A stretch of DNA of 64,000 nt. Source: Aquimarina sp. TRL1. GTDB lineage: Bacteria > Bacteroidota > Bacteroidia > Flavobacteriales > Flavobacteriaceae. Made by a program: the position numbers and the translations under genes. The DNA lies in assembly GCF_013365535.1 (NCBI RefSeq), contig NZ_CP053590.1:5287144-5351143 (forward strand), in the 5' to 3' direction. The notes under the pieces are model-generated. The model did no database searches. It saw only the letters and a list, made by a program, of their open reading frames with translations, and was not told where the DNA came from. Position 1 is the stretch's first letter. Every line of letters starts with the position of its first letter. Of the stretch, positions 18,271-25,884 are shown piece by piece.

Positions 18271-19275
18271 CTACTGCCGAAAAAATAATTTCCGAAACTT
18301 CTCTTCTGGTTTTTTACCTAATACATGAATATAGTAATAAGCGGTTAAAAAACCTTTTCCATACCCATAAAACTGTATCAAAACAGCTATTACAGCTTTG
18401 ATTGCTATCGATACACTTTTATAAGATCGCAGTGCTCCTATAAAAATCAGTAAAAAATACCCTGCCAGGAAGGCTGCAAAATACCAGTACCCAAAACATG
18501 CAGCGACTATCGACAGTATTGCAAATGCGATAAACAAGCTTGGAAACCAATAGGTTATTTTTGCTGTTTGCGGATGCCATTTATTCAAAATAGGCCGCAC
18601 CAACCCAAACTTATGAACCTGTATTTTAAATTTTTCCCAGGAGATTCTTCGTTTATGAAAAACTTTTGCCGTTGGAATCAAAGCTGTTTCATATCCCAGC
18701 TCCCACAAACGGATAGTCAAATCCGGATCTTCTCCGGGATGAATATTTCCGAATCCGGATGATTTTTCAAAAGCCTCTCTGGATAAGCCCATATTAAAAC
18801 TTCTCGGCTGAAATTTACCCATCGTATTTTTTCTTCCTCTAATTCCTCCAGTTGTCATATATGAAGTCATACTGAAGCTAATTGCTTTTTGCAGGTCCGA
18901 GAAACTCGAATGTGCATCATCGGGACCTCCAAAACAATGAACAAACTTCTTCGCTAAAAAAGAAGCGACTTCGCTTAGGTAATCCGCCGGTAAAATTACA
19001 TCACTATCCAAAATTATAAAGTAATTCCCTTTTGCCACACGCATCCCATAGTTCCTGGAATCTCCCGGTCCCGTATTTTCCTTTTGATAATAACTGATCG
19101 ATAATTGATCTTTATATTTTTCTACCTCTGCGGCTGCAGTATCAGTGGAACCATCTTCTACAATTACTATTTCATATGGCTGATCATACTCCATAGCTTT
19201 CATACTCGCTAATAATTCTTTAATCTCTTCGGGCCTGTTATAAACAGGTATAATAAATGAAAAGTCTGGCTTCAT
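18271..19275 (-). CDS. Glycosyltransferase family 2, membrane-anchored
   Basis: A 334-aa GT-A fold glycosyltransferase. The N-terminal catalytic domain has FSFIIPVYNRPEEI, IVEDGST, NTGPGDSRNYG and the metal-binding DxD in ILDSDV. The GEDPDLTIRLWELGYE segment holds the catalytic base region. Two or three hydrophobic helices near the C-terminus (about 240-300) anchor it to the inner membrane. Donor and acceptor are unknown; likely roles are cell-surface polysaccharide or glycolipid assembly. It is the last conserved gene before the cassette array. Confidence 0.85.
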   Translation of the reverse strand: MKPDFSFIIPVYNRPEEIKELLASMKAMEYDQPYEIVIVEDGSTDTAAAEVEKYKDQLSISYYQKENTGPGDSRNYGMRVAKGNYFIILDSDVILPADYLSEVASFLAKKFVHCFGGPDDAHSSFSDLQKAISFSMTSYMTTGGIRGRKNTMGKFQPRSFNMGLSREAFEKSSGFGNIHPGEDPDLTIRLWELGYETALIPTAKVFHKRRISWEKFKIQVHKFGLVRPILNKWHPQTAKITYWFPSLFIAFAILSIVAACFGYWYFAAFLAGYFLLIFIGALRSYKSVSIAIKAVIAVLIQFYGYGKGFLTAYYYIHVLGKKPEEKFRKLFFRQ

Positions 19276-19633
19276 ACAGCAAAGGTAATCAAAGAATGAT
19301 TCTTTGAATAAAACCGTTCTCTTTATTTTAAACAGAAATACATCTCAAAACTATGTTTCGAAAATGAACTCTTCTTATAGAAGTGGTTTAAACTTTTTTC
19401 AATTTGCTAAACATGAGGAATTCAACCATAGTTGGGCTACGATGCTACGCTATCGCATTTTAGAATTTCATCACAGCACATCCACACCTAAACTCCCGCG
19501 GCGCACCCCTCCTCAATAGCTATAAAACACTATTTAACAAATATTTACATCCCGACATTTATAATTTGGAACATTCTTTGCGATATAAAGATTGTTTTCT
19601 GAAGAATTTTGCGCTTGTTTTCAGGGAGTATAA
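19276..19633. other. Intergenic border region left of the integrase remnant
   Basis: About 360 bp without a convincing gene. It contains a 19-nt perfect inverted repeat at 19289-19307 (9-bp arms TCAAAGAAT/ATTCTTTGA around one G), 14 bp upstream of the glycosyltransferase start. On the minus strand a TACCTTTG box lies at 19280-19287. The rest, up to the recombinase fragment, shows no recognisable coding similarity. Confidence 0.4.
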
Positions 19634-19936
19634 TTGGATAAAAAAGCCTCTAAAACCATCATAATCGAGCGCTTCATATCATCTTGTTACCTAATCAATT
19701 TGAAAGAGCCTCAGGTGGCAAAAATTGTTAGAAGGGCTAGTGCAAAGTCCAGTATCTTACGAAAAATAACCCCGAAAATGTTAAGGCATTCTTTTGCCAC
19801 TCACCTTTTAGAAGACGGAACAGATATTAGATACATCCAAACTTTACTAGGGCATAGTAGTACAAAAACAACAGAAGTATACACACAAGTTGCCCTAAAT
19901 AATTTTAAATCAATTAGAAATCCGCTAGATTTGTAG
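19634..19936 (+). pseudogene. Tyrosine recombinase (integrase) C-terminal remnant
   Basis: A 100-codon open frame opening with TTG. From about residue 26 it matches the end of a phage/XerC/IntI-type tyrosine recombinase: VRRASAKSSILRKITPKMLRHSFATH, LLEDGTDIRYIQTLLGHSS and TTEVYTQV. It keeps the second catalytic Arg (in LRHSFATH), the His/His positions and the nucleophile Tyr (VYTQV). The N-terminal DNA-binding half and the first catalytic Arg are missing, and the first 25 codons look unrelated. It is therefore a truncated, probably inactive integrase. It points towards the cassette array, whose first junction is 44 bp away, so it may be what remains of the integron integrase. Confidence 0.75.
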
Positions 19937-19951
19937 AAAAATATAATGGAA

Positions 19952-19973
19952 ATATGTGTACCGGTACACATAT
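19952..19973. repeat. 22-bp perfect palindrome, candidate attI or collapsed attC site
   Basis: The arms ATATGTGTACC and GGTACACATAT are exact inverted copies with no spacer. The right arm ends 7 bp before the first GTT cassette junction at 19980. The TATGTGTA/TACACATA arms resemble the inner L boxes of the attC sites that follow. It lies just after the integrase remnant, where an integron attI site would be expected. Confidence 0.5.
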
Positions 19974-20006
19974 CCAATTGTTAGCTCTAATTACCGAAAA
20001 CCAAAT

Positions 20007-21005
20007 ATGACAGAAAAACATTGGACTGAACCAAATGGAATTTTCATTATCAATATTCCTGCAAACTGGCAATACAGAAATGCAGTATTCGAAGATATTG
20101 AGGAAAAATCGCCATATAGTTTTGAACAATATGAAAATTCTGCTGGATGTTTTCAATTAAGTTGCTATTCTTTATCCGAACGAGGAATTAATCCAAATTT
20201 CCCTGTTCAAAAAAGTGATTCAAAAGTTGAGTGGTTCGAATCAAGAATGGATGACAAAGAATTCGATATGTATTTATGGCACGCTCAAGTTGGCGACCAA
20301 TTCTGTATGGCTAAATGTATCTATTCTGCTAAAGACAGAAAACTTTCCAAAGTGAAAAAATTAATTAAGAAGTCAAAAAAGGTTCTCGATAGTTTTAGAG
20401 TAGTACCTACTGATGAAAGAGATTATGCGATTGCTTTGGATAAATATGACAATTTTAATGGTTCATTAGCTAGTTCTTATGATTTAAGAGAAAGAGCTCT
20501 GGAGTCTAAATCCCACATAGAAATTATTGCAATAGTTTCAAATCAAATTGATGCTTATTTGAGAATTTCTATTGTTCTTAAAAAACAATTGGAACAAGAA
20601 ACCAACAATATCGAGGTAAAATATCTTTTTCAAGGAGAAAATGAAAGAGGAATAATGGAAAGAAATATTTACAAAGAAGCTAAATCACTAAACATTATAA
20701 CACAGGAATTATTTGACGAATTGAATTTACTTTATGATATGAGAAATAGAGTAATTCATCGTTATATAATTAGTTACATAAAAACAATCGACATTGCTGA
20801 AACAGCAGTAAAATATTTATTGCTTTCAGAAAAAATCAGGGAAATTTTAAAATCCATAGAAGACGAGCAAATAGATAATGGAATTGGAATTTACGGAAAA
20901 GGATATTTAAAAGATTACGAAGTTACTTTAGAAGACCAAAGAATCGCTTGGTCTATGGCGAATGACAAACATTTATTAACAGATTTACAAAGAAAAATAA
21001 AATAA
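20007..21005 (+). CDS. Cassette 1: HEPN-like domain protein
   Basis: A 332-aa protein starting at the ATG at 20007, 26 bp inside the cassette; a longer frame from 19956 would cross the junction and the palindrome. The N-terminal part (about 1-125) looks like an uncharacterised beta-rich domain (NGIFIINIPANWQYRN). The C-terminal helical part (about 150-300) ends its core with DMRNRVIHRY, which fits the RxxxxH motif of HEPN ribonuclease or toxin domains. HEPN assignment is my inference from motif and helical pattern. Cassette 5 shares the spacing ERNI..EL..RxxxxH. A defence or toxin role is possible, not shown. Confidence 0.55.
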   Translation: MTEKHWTEPNGIFIINIPANWQYRNAVFEDIEEKSPYSFEQYENSAGCFQLSCYSLSERGINPNFPVQKSDSKVEWFESRMDDKEFDMYLWHAQVGDQFCMAKCIYSAKDRKLSKVKKLIKKSKKVLDSFRVVPTDERDYAIALDKYDNFNGSLASSYDLRERALESKSHIEIIAIVSNQIDAYLRISIVLKKQLEQETNNIEVKYLFQGENERGIMERNIYKEAKSLNIITQELFDELNLLYDMRNRVIHRYIISYIKTIDIAETAVKYLLLSEKIREILKSIEDEQIDNGIGIYGKGYLKDYEVTLEDQRIAWSMANDKHLLTDLQRKIK

Positions 21006-21009
21006 CTAG

Positions 21010-21141
21010 AGCTAACAATGTGTATAATTCATTGCTAGTAAAGGCTTACTTACGAAAATTCCGCTGGAATTTTCTATCTGTGATTATTTGCTAACTTTAG
21101 TGCTTAATCACGCAACGAAATCATACACTAACCCGTTGTAG
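21010..21141 (+). repeat. attC site of cassette 1
   Basis: R'' AGCTAAC at 21010-21016, R' GTTGTAG at 21135-21141. The outer box GAGCTAAC is the exact reverse complement of the cassette 1 start GTTAGCTC. An inner GAAAATTCC/GGAATTTTC hairpin forms the variable terminal structure. Confidence 0.8.
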
Positions 21142-21158
21142 AGCATTTAGAAAAAAGA

Positions 21159-22031
21159 ATGAGTGAATTAAATATATTATATTGGAATACATACCAAAAG
21201 CCCTTAATTGATGAAATTAAGAATATGGTAATTTCACATAATATTAATTTTATTGTACTTATCGAGAATACTGCTGACGATGATTTCTTACTTAATTCTT
21301 TAAAAAATATTAATCCCGATTTTAGGAAATTTAAAACTAGAATTTTCAATAGACCTAAAATATTTTCTAGTTTTCAAGAAATCGAGATAAAAGAAGTAAG
21401 CGGACACGGACGGTATGGAATTTATGAAATTCTGCTACCTAAATATCAAAAAAAGTTACTGTCAATAACACATTTCCCTTCAAAATTAAATTGGGGAAAT
21501 CCAAATGACCATTTTGGTCTTTGTGTAGAATTAAAAACTGATATTGAACTTCAGGAGTTTAAATCTGAAACAAGAAACACTATAATATTGGGTGACTTCA
21601 ATATGAATCCTTTTGAAGATGGCTTAGTAAATGCAACTGGACTTCATAATATAAGTAATAAAGAAATTGCCTTAACAATGGATAGAAATTATCAAGGTAG
21701 GTCTTATAATTATTTTTATAACCCAATGTGGAGTTTTTTGGGTGATGAATCTAAAGGTGATGTACAAGGAACACATTTTTATAATTCTTATAAACCAATA
21801 AATTATTTTTGGAATTTGTTCGACCAAGTAATGATAAGACCCGAATTGATACCATTTTTTGAAGAAGATGAATTAAAAATAATCACTAAAATCAATAACA
21901 CACCATTATTAAAAAAAGTGAATGGTTATAAACGAATAGACAAGAATTATTCGGACCATTTACCTATAAAATTTCAAGTTAAACTAATCAAACAAGAAGA
22001 ATATGAGCAACAAGAGCTTATGGCCAAATAA
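21159..22031 (+). CDS. Cassette 2, gene A: endonuclease/exonuclease/phosphatase (EEP) family protein
   Basis: A 290-aa protein of the EEP (DNase I-like) superfamily. Blocks present are NILYWNTY at the start, FIVLIENT (metal-binding Glu), THFPSKLNWGN (His), IILGDFNMNPFE (Asp/Asn) and the terminal NYSDHLPI (Asp/His). The full catalytic set looks intact, so it may cleave nucleic acid or a phosphoester. The ATG is 23 bp inside the cassette. Its 3' end overlaps the next gene by 29 bp in another frame, so the pair is coupled. Confidence 0.75.
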   Translation: MSELNILYWNTYQKPLIDEIKNMVISHNINFIVLIENTADDDFLLNSLKNINPDFRKFKTRIFNRPKIFSSFQEIEIKEVSGHGRYGIYEILLPKYQKKLLSITHFPSKLNWGNPNDHFGLCVELKTDIELQEFKSETRNTIILGDFNMNPFEDGLVNATGLHNISNKEIALTMDRNYQGRSYNYFYNPMWSFLGDESKGDVQGTHFYNSYKPINYFWNLFDQVMIRPELIPFFEEDELKIITKINNTPLLKKVNGYKRIDKNYSDHLPIKFQVKLIKQEEYEQQELMAK

Positions 22032-22443
22032 TATCAAGCAAGATGACCATAAAAGTACACCTAAAGAATTCTTGGCAGAGCAACTAGGTTATCTCACTCA
22101 GGCCACAAATAGAAAACTACAAGGAACTCTCTCTTCCGTATCAGCGCATTCAATGGTTGATAGACAAACAAAAGAAGATTTTAATGGAGAGTTGTTTATT
22201 CATTCAATGAAAATTATTTCGCCCAGCCTAGGATATTCATTCACGTTGTTAAGATTAGCTCATCCAACGCTTAAAATTTATCCTTTTGCAGTATATTCAA
22301 ATTTGACTGACAAAAAATATAGTGGTGATAGTATAGATGATTTAGAAAGAATTTTAACTGAAATATTCAATAGTAAAGAAGTTGTAAGTGCCTTGAGTTC
22401 ATTAGCAAGTCAAAGTGATGAAATAGACGAATTACCATTTTAA
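22003..22443 (+). CDS. Cassette 2, gene B: small partner of the EEP nuclease
   Basis: A 146-aa soluble protein with no family I recognise. It starts inside the end of the nuclease gene (29-bp overlap, +1 frame). The cassette ends 14 bp after its stop, so the two genes form one mobile unit. The composition is ordinary; the middle holds FIHSMKIISPSLGYSFTLL and the C-terminus is acidic (SQSDEIDELPF). Coupling to a nuclease in a single cassette suggests a regulator, antidote or sensor subunit, which is inference. Confidence 0.6.
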   Translation: MSNKSLWPNNIKQDDHKSTPKEFLAEQLGYLTQATNRKLQGTLSSVSAHSMVDRQTKEDFNGELFIHSMKIISPSLGYSFTLLRLAHPTLKIYPFAVYSNLTDKKYSGDSIDDLERILTEIFNSKEVVSALSSLASQSDEIDELPF

Positions 22444-22451
22444 AAAACGCT

Positions 22452-22582
22452 CTACAACAATGGCTATAAGTAATTGCTTGTTCTCGCCTACTTCTGAAAA
22501 TCCTCGCGGATTTTCAGCTTGGTGTGTACTTGCCATGTTAAGTACTAAACCACGCAACTACTCATAGCCGAGACCGTTAGGC
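22452..22582 (+). repeat. attC site of cassette 2
   Basis: R'' CTACAAC at 22452-22458, R' GTTAGGC at 22576-22582. The outer 10 bases GCTCTACAAC are the exact reverse complement of the start of cassette 2. A 10-bp hairpin CTGAAAATCC/GGATTTTCAG lies inside. Confidence 0.8.
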
Positions 22583-22595
22583 TTCATTAAAGACA

Positions 22596-23705
22596 ATGCA
22601 GAACACAAAATTCACATATGACGATGCTGTTGCCAAAATTGAACGGATAAAAGGAACTCCAATAGCTGTTGAAGCTCAATGGGACGGGGATACTCAAGGT
22701 TGGTTTTTAATGATGTTTGTTGTAGTTAAAATCAAGAAAAGATTTTGGGAGTCTTCAAAAGTTGAGACATATCATTTAGGGAACTTATCACTTGGTGATG
22801 ATATTAGAGTTTTTAATGGAACTGTACCACCTTATCCCGAAGCAATTTTAGCTGAAGAAATTGGAAAGAAGCTATCTAAAAAATATAAATTAGAATTCTT
22901 CTTTCCTTCGCCAATTAATCCCGATGATGACTGCCCTCGGTGGATAGAGAAAGACAAAGCAATTAATTGTGCTGACTGTGATAAGTTGATTATACCAACA
23001 GATAGTCCATACTTGCCAAAAGACATTTGTTATAATTGTCATCTCACAAGGGAACAAAATGAAAGAATCAAAGAGAAAAAGCCACACTATGACGGAGTAA
23101 ACTTATTTTTATCTAAGGGAATTCAATTTAAAAATTTAGGATACGCTTCAAAATTTGAGAGTTTCCCGATATCAGAATTTATTGACTATCAAACAGCGGA
23201 TAATTTATCTAAAGGTGTTCAAGTTATTGTAGTTGATAATGAGAAGATGAAATCAATTTCTGACAGCTTGGAAGACTCTATTGGAAAAGAGTTATTGAAC
23301 TATAAAATGCCGAAAATGGATGAAGTGAAATTGAAATTTTCGGCAATAAAAAAAGTGATTTTTAAAAATCAAGAATATGATTTAATGCAACGATTCAATT
23401 CTCATCACGAAAAACTTTTAAGATTGATTGGTTCATATAATCAAATAATTTCTGCGATTGAAGACAATTATGAATATCATATTTATTTTAAAAACGGATT
23501 CACGTATCGAGATGATTCTTTTTTGAGGTTTGTGAATTTTGTTAAAGAAGGTTCAGCTAAAACAGATGAAATTCTATCTAATTACAATGGGGTTTTAACA
23601 GAATCCGAAGTGCTTGAAACTATTGAAGAATTAAAAAGAGCAAAGTGTATAGAAATCAGTAATGATAATGTTTCGATTACTCAGCTCGGAAAAAATATTT
23701 TATAA
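22596..23705 (+). CDS. Cassette 3: orphan protein with Cys4 zinc-binding motif
   Basis: A 369-aa protein, ATG 19 bp inside the cassette. I do not recognise the family. Visible features are a beta-rich N-terminal region (about 1-110), then CADC...CYNC (two CxxC pairs about 20 residues apart, near 126-150), which could bind zinc. A helical region of about 200 residues follows, and the end (GVLTESEVLETIEELKRAKCIEISNDNVSITQLGK) reads like a winged helix. Nucleic-acid binding is plausible but unproven. Confidence 0.6.
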   Translation: MQNTKFTYDDAVAKIERIKGTPIAVEAQWDGDTQGWFLMMFVVVKIKKRFWESSKVETYHLGNLSLGDDIRVFNGTVPPYPEAILAEEIGKKLSKKYKLEFFFPSPINPDDDCPRWIEKDKAINCADCDKLIIPTDSPYLPKDICYNCHLTREQNERIKEKKPHYDGVNLFLSKGIQFKNLGYASKFESFPISEFIDYQTADNLSKGVQVIVVDNEKMKSISDSLEDSIGKELLNYKMPKMDEVKLKFSAIKKVIFKNQEYDLMQRFNSHHEKLLRLIGSYNQIISAIEDNYEYHIYFKNGFTYRDDSFLRFVNFVKEGSAKTDEILSNYNGVLTESEVLETIEELKRAKCIEISNDNVSITQLGKNIL

Positions 23706-23714
23706 AAAACGAAA

Positions 23715-23782
23715 GCCTAACAATGTATATGAAATCATAGCCACCTATCGGCAGGCTACGCTTCATATACTAACCGTTAGAG
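23715..23782 (+). repeat. attC site of cassette 3
   Basis: R'' GCCTAAC at 23715-23721, R' GTTAGAG at 23776-23782; 68 bp. GCCTAAC is the reverse complement of the cassette 3 start (GTTAGGC). The arms TGTATATGAA/TTCATATAC-like pair well. Confidence 0.8.
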
Positions 23783-23793
23783 ATAATTAAAAA

Positions 23794-24432
23794 ATGAAAG
23801 AGGAACTTGACAAATACATATTAGAAAATTTTCCAAAGTTCTCAATATCCAAACCTGTATTTAGGCTAACTAATTCTATACGCTTTGAACTAGGCCCTGA
23901 AGATATCCCCACATCAAATACAAAGTATTTTGTTGAAGCTATCAGAAGAGCAACAGCGATTACTTCTTTTGCCCTCAAAAACACTGAAGATGTATACATC
24001 ATCTATCAAGAATGTACAGATGGGAATGAAATAACCCCATCCCCATTACTATTAAAGACTTTCAATTCAGTTCAAGGATCTATGGCTGTTTATCCATACA
24101 TCGAAGATGATGGTGAAAAACTTGAATGGAGAAGAATAATAAAAAAAGTGAAAGCAAATGACTCACTAATACTTGAACTTATTCCGGCCATAATAAATGT
24201 TGACTTCCCTAGCCAATCACCGCGAATTGAAGGAGAGTTATTTTTTATAATCAAAGGCTCAAATACAATTATTAATATCTATGATGACAGAGGAATGGAT
24301 GTTGGCGCAAAAGAATTACTAAGCCTAAAGGAATTATACAAAAACTTCAATGATTGGATATTGGAATATGACAGAGAAGAAATAGATGAAAAATTTAAAA
24401 AAACTATCTCTAACACTGTATATAGCAAATAG
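23794..24432 (+). CDS. Cassette 4: DUF3885-like protein, copy 1
   Basis: A 212-aa protein, ATG 17 bp inside the cassette. The C-terminal half matches DUF3885: NIYDDRGMDVGAKE, LKELYKNFNDWILEYDREEID. Function unknown; such proteins occur scattered in bacteria, often in accessory DNA. The last 8 codons (ISNTVYSK) are encoded by the left end of the attC, so the site overlaps the gene. An identical copy is cassette 9 at 28296-28934. Confidence 0.75.
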   Translation: MKEELDKYILENFPKFSISKPVFRLTNSIRFELGPEDIPTSNTKYFVEAIRRATAITSFALKNTEDVYIIYQECTDGNEITPSPLLLKTFNSVQGSMAVYPYIEDDGEKLEWRRIIKKVKANDSLILELIPAIINVDFPSQSPRIEGELFFIIKGSNTIINIYDDRGMDVGAKELLSLKELYKNFNDWILEYDREEIDEKFKKTISNTVYSK

Positions 24433-24594
24433 GGCTCACGTTATTTAAGAATGTAAATTGCTAAAATAATATTCGCCAAATCGTTAATTTGGCTTTTAAT
24501 AAAAGATAAAAACAAAAATAAACGTTCGGCTTGGTGCTGCTAAGAGCATTTTCTGCTCCCGTCTGCCCTACTTGCCATATACTAAACGTTACCT
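24408..24594 (+). repeat. attC site of cassette 4
   Basis: R'' CTCTAAC at 24408-24414 (inside the gene end), R' GTTACCT at 24588-24594; 187 bp. TATCTCTAAC is the exact reverse complement of the cassette 4 start. It contains the GCCAAAT..ATTTGGC hairpin core also seen in sites 5, 6, 9 and 21. Confidence 0.75.
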
Positions 24595-24599
24595 GCAAA

Positions 24600-25358
24600 T
24601 TGAACACGAATACATTGGAAAACTCAAATAATTGGAAATATAAAGATTTGAACTTCAATCTTCTTGAAAACTATGAGAGTGACTCAATAATTTCTGAGGA
24701 AAAAAGTGAATTACTAAAAGTTATTGACGAATCAAAAAAAATCGAATTACGTGAAATTTTCGATAAAGGACTGAATATCAATTATGATCGTTTCAGGAAA
24801 TATTTCTATGAAGTCAATTTATTTATGTTCAAAGAGTTAGAATCTAATATTTTCGAATCAATTAATTGCTTAATTATTGGAGCTAATATTGCAAGTATAA
24901 CAAACACGAACCTTATCTTAGAAAGAGCTTTAAAATTGGCTCTAATTCAATATGAAGTAGGTGAACTTTGTGACTATAGTGACGAAAAAATTTTAACTAA
25001 ATACATCGAAGCGGACAAACAGTATTCTGGAAAAAATATGGAGAGAAATATCCAAAGATGTAAGAAGTATAAAATTTTGAATGACCACGAAGCTAAAGAA
25101 TTAAGTGATTATAAACTTAAATTTAGAGATGGGTTTTCACATTTTACACCAAAAAACATTCTAAAAGGAGAAAATAATTTGACATTTATTAGCCTCGGAG
25201 CTAAAAATCCTGAACTGGATAAAAGTTTAAAAATGCCAAATTTTCAATCCGCTGAAGTAAGACAATTTGCTATTAACAATGCAGAAAACCATTTGAAGTA
25301 CGTTTTGGGAATAATAAACCATTTACAACATAAGATTTTGGAAAGATTTAGAAAATAA
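24600..25358 (+). CDS. Cassette 5: HEPN-like helical protein
   Basis: A mostly helical protein of 252 aa if it starts at the TTG at 24600, 11 bp inside the cassette. The open frame extends back to 24531, but that part is attC sequence of cassette 4. Near the C-terminus LKFRDGFSHF gives an RxxxxH motif typical of HEPN domains. The preceding MERNIQRCKKYKI...AKELSDYK is spaced like ERNI...EL in cassette 1. I infer a distant HEPN relationship. Start codon uncertain; a TTG at 24615 is also possible. Confidence 0.5.
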   Translation: MNTNTLENSNNWKYKDLNFNLLENYESDSIISEEKSELLKVIDESKKIELREIFDKGLNINYDRFRKYFYEVNLFMFKELESNIFESINCLIIGANIASITNTNLILERALKLALIQYEVGELCDYSDEKILTKYIEADKQYSGKNMERNIQRCKKYKILNDHEAKELSDYKLKFRDGFSHFTPKNILKGENNLTFISLGAKNPELDKSLKMPNFQSAEVRQFAINNAENHLKYVLGIINHLQHKILERFRK

Positions 25359-25365
25359 AATCTGC

Positions 25366-25561
25366 AGGTAACACGGTGTATAAAACATAGCTAATAAGTG
25401 CTAAACTTAAAGGTTTGTGTATTTTTACAAAGACCGCCAAATTTTTGATTTGGCTTTTAAAAGAAGAGAAAATTAAAAACAAAATATAAAAATTCGGCTC
25501 TGTGTTAATCCGAATAGTTAGTGTCTTTTGTGCGCTACGTTTCATACACAAACCGTTAGCA
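25366..25561 (+). repeat. attC site of cassette 5
   Basis: R'' AGGTAAC at 25366-25372, R' GTTAGCA at 25555-25561; 196 bp. TGCAGGTAAC is the exact reverse complement of the start of cassette 5. Its right half closely resembles that of site 9. Confidence 0.8.
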
Positions 25562-25726
25562 ATAATTAGAAATCAAATTTGTCGATAAGGCAAAAAAGTA
25601 GATAAATAGATATAAAAAAGCTTGTGTACACAAGTTGATTTAATTTATGATGTGATTACGAGCGTAGAATTTTGGATTAGCTTCATTGTAAAGCGATTTA
25701 TTAATGAAACACTAAAACTTAAAACT

Positions 25727-25813
25727 ATGAATATATTGAAAAGCGTAATTGTCGGAGTGGGTGCTATTGTGTGGAGCCATACACAAATTCGACTTGTAGG
25801 ACAGATTAAATGA
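25727..25813 (+). CDS. Possible 28-aa hydrophobic peptide in cassette 6
   Basis: ATG at 25727, TGA at 25811-25813. The product MNILKSVIVGVGAIVWSHTQ and eight further residues begins with a short hydrophobic stretch. It overlaps the tRNA-like element and may be noise. Cassette 6 has about 330 bp before its main gene, unusually long for this array. Confidence 0.2.
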   Translation: MNILKSVIVGVGAIVWSHTQIRLVGQIK

Positions 25814-25865
25814 CATTAACTTATCAAGATAATAGTAAGGGGGTTCGAATCCCCCTCTCCACTCC
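25754..25865 (+). ncRNA. tRNA-like element in cassette 6 (T-arm plus acceptor-like pairing)
   Basis: At 25839-25855 there is a perfect T-arm: GGGGG, loop TTCGAAT, CCCCC. CCACTCC at 25859-25865 pairs fully with GGAGTGG at 25754-25760. A second possible acceptor pairing is GTGGAG at 25771-25776 with CTCCAC at 25857-25862, directly following the T-stem as in a tRNA. No normal anticodon stem or D-loop GG is seen, so it is not a standard tRNA. It could be a degenerate tRNA, a tRNA mimic, or the tRNA 3' end left by an integration event. Confidence 0.4.
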
Positions 25866-25884
25866 CTAAAACACTTTATTTAAA

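Noticed and set aside
19304..19519. 71-codon open frame left of the integrase remnant
   Set aside because: No recognisable domain, odd composition (polar with a proline-rich end), and it lies in the border region; most likely a chance frame.
19956..20006. Longer N-terminus of the cassette 1 gene
   Set aside because: These 17 codons lie on the palindrome and cross the GTT junction; the ATG at 20007 is placed like starts in other cassettes.
24531..24599. Upstream 23 codons of the cassette 5 gene
   Set aside because: They translate the attC of cassette 4 and cannot belong to the mobile gene.
25754..25865. A standard tRNA gene
   Set aside because: No anticodon stem-loop, no D-loop GG and three extra bases between T-stem and the best acceptor pairing; kept only as a tRNA-like element.
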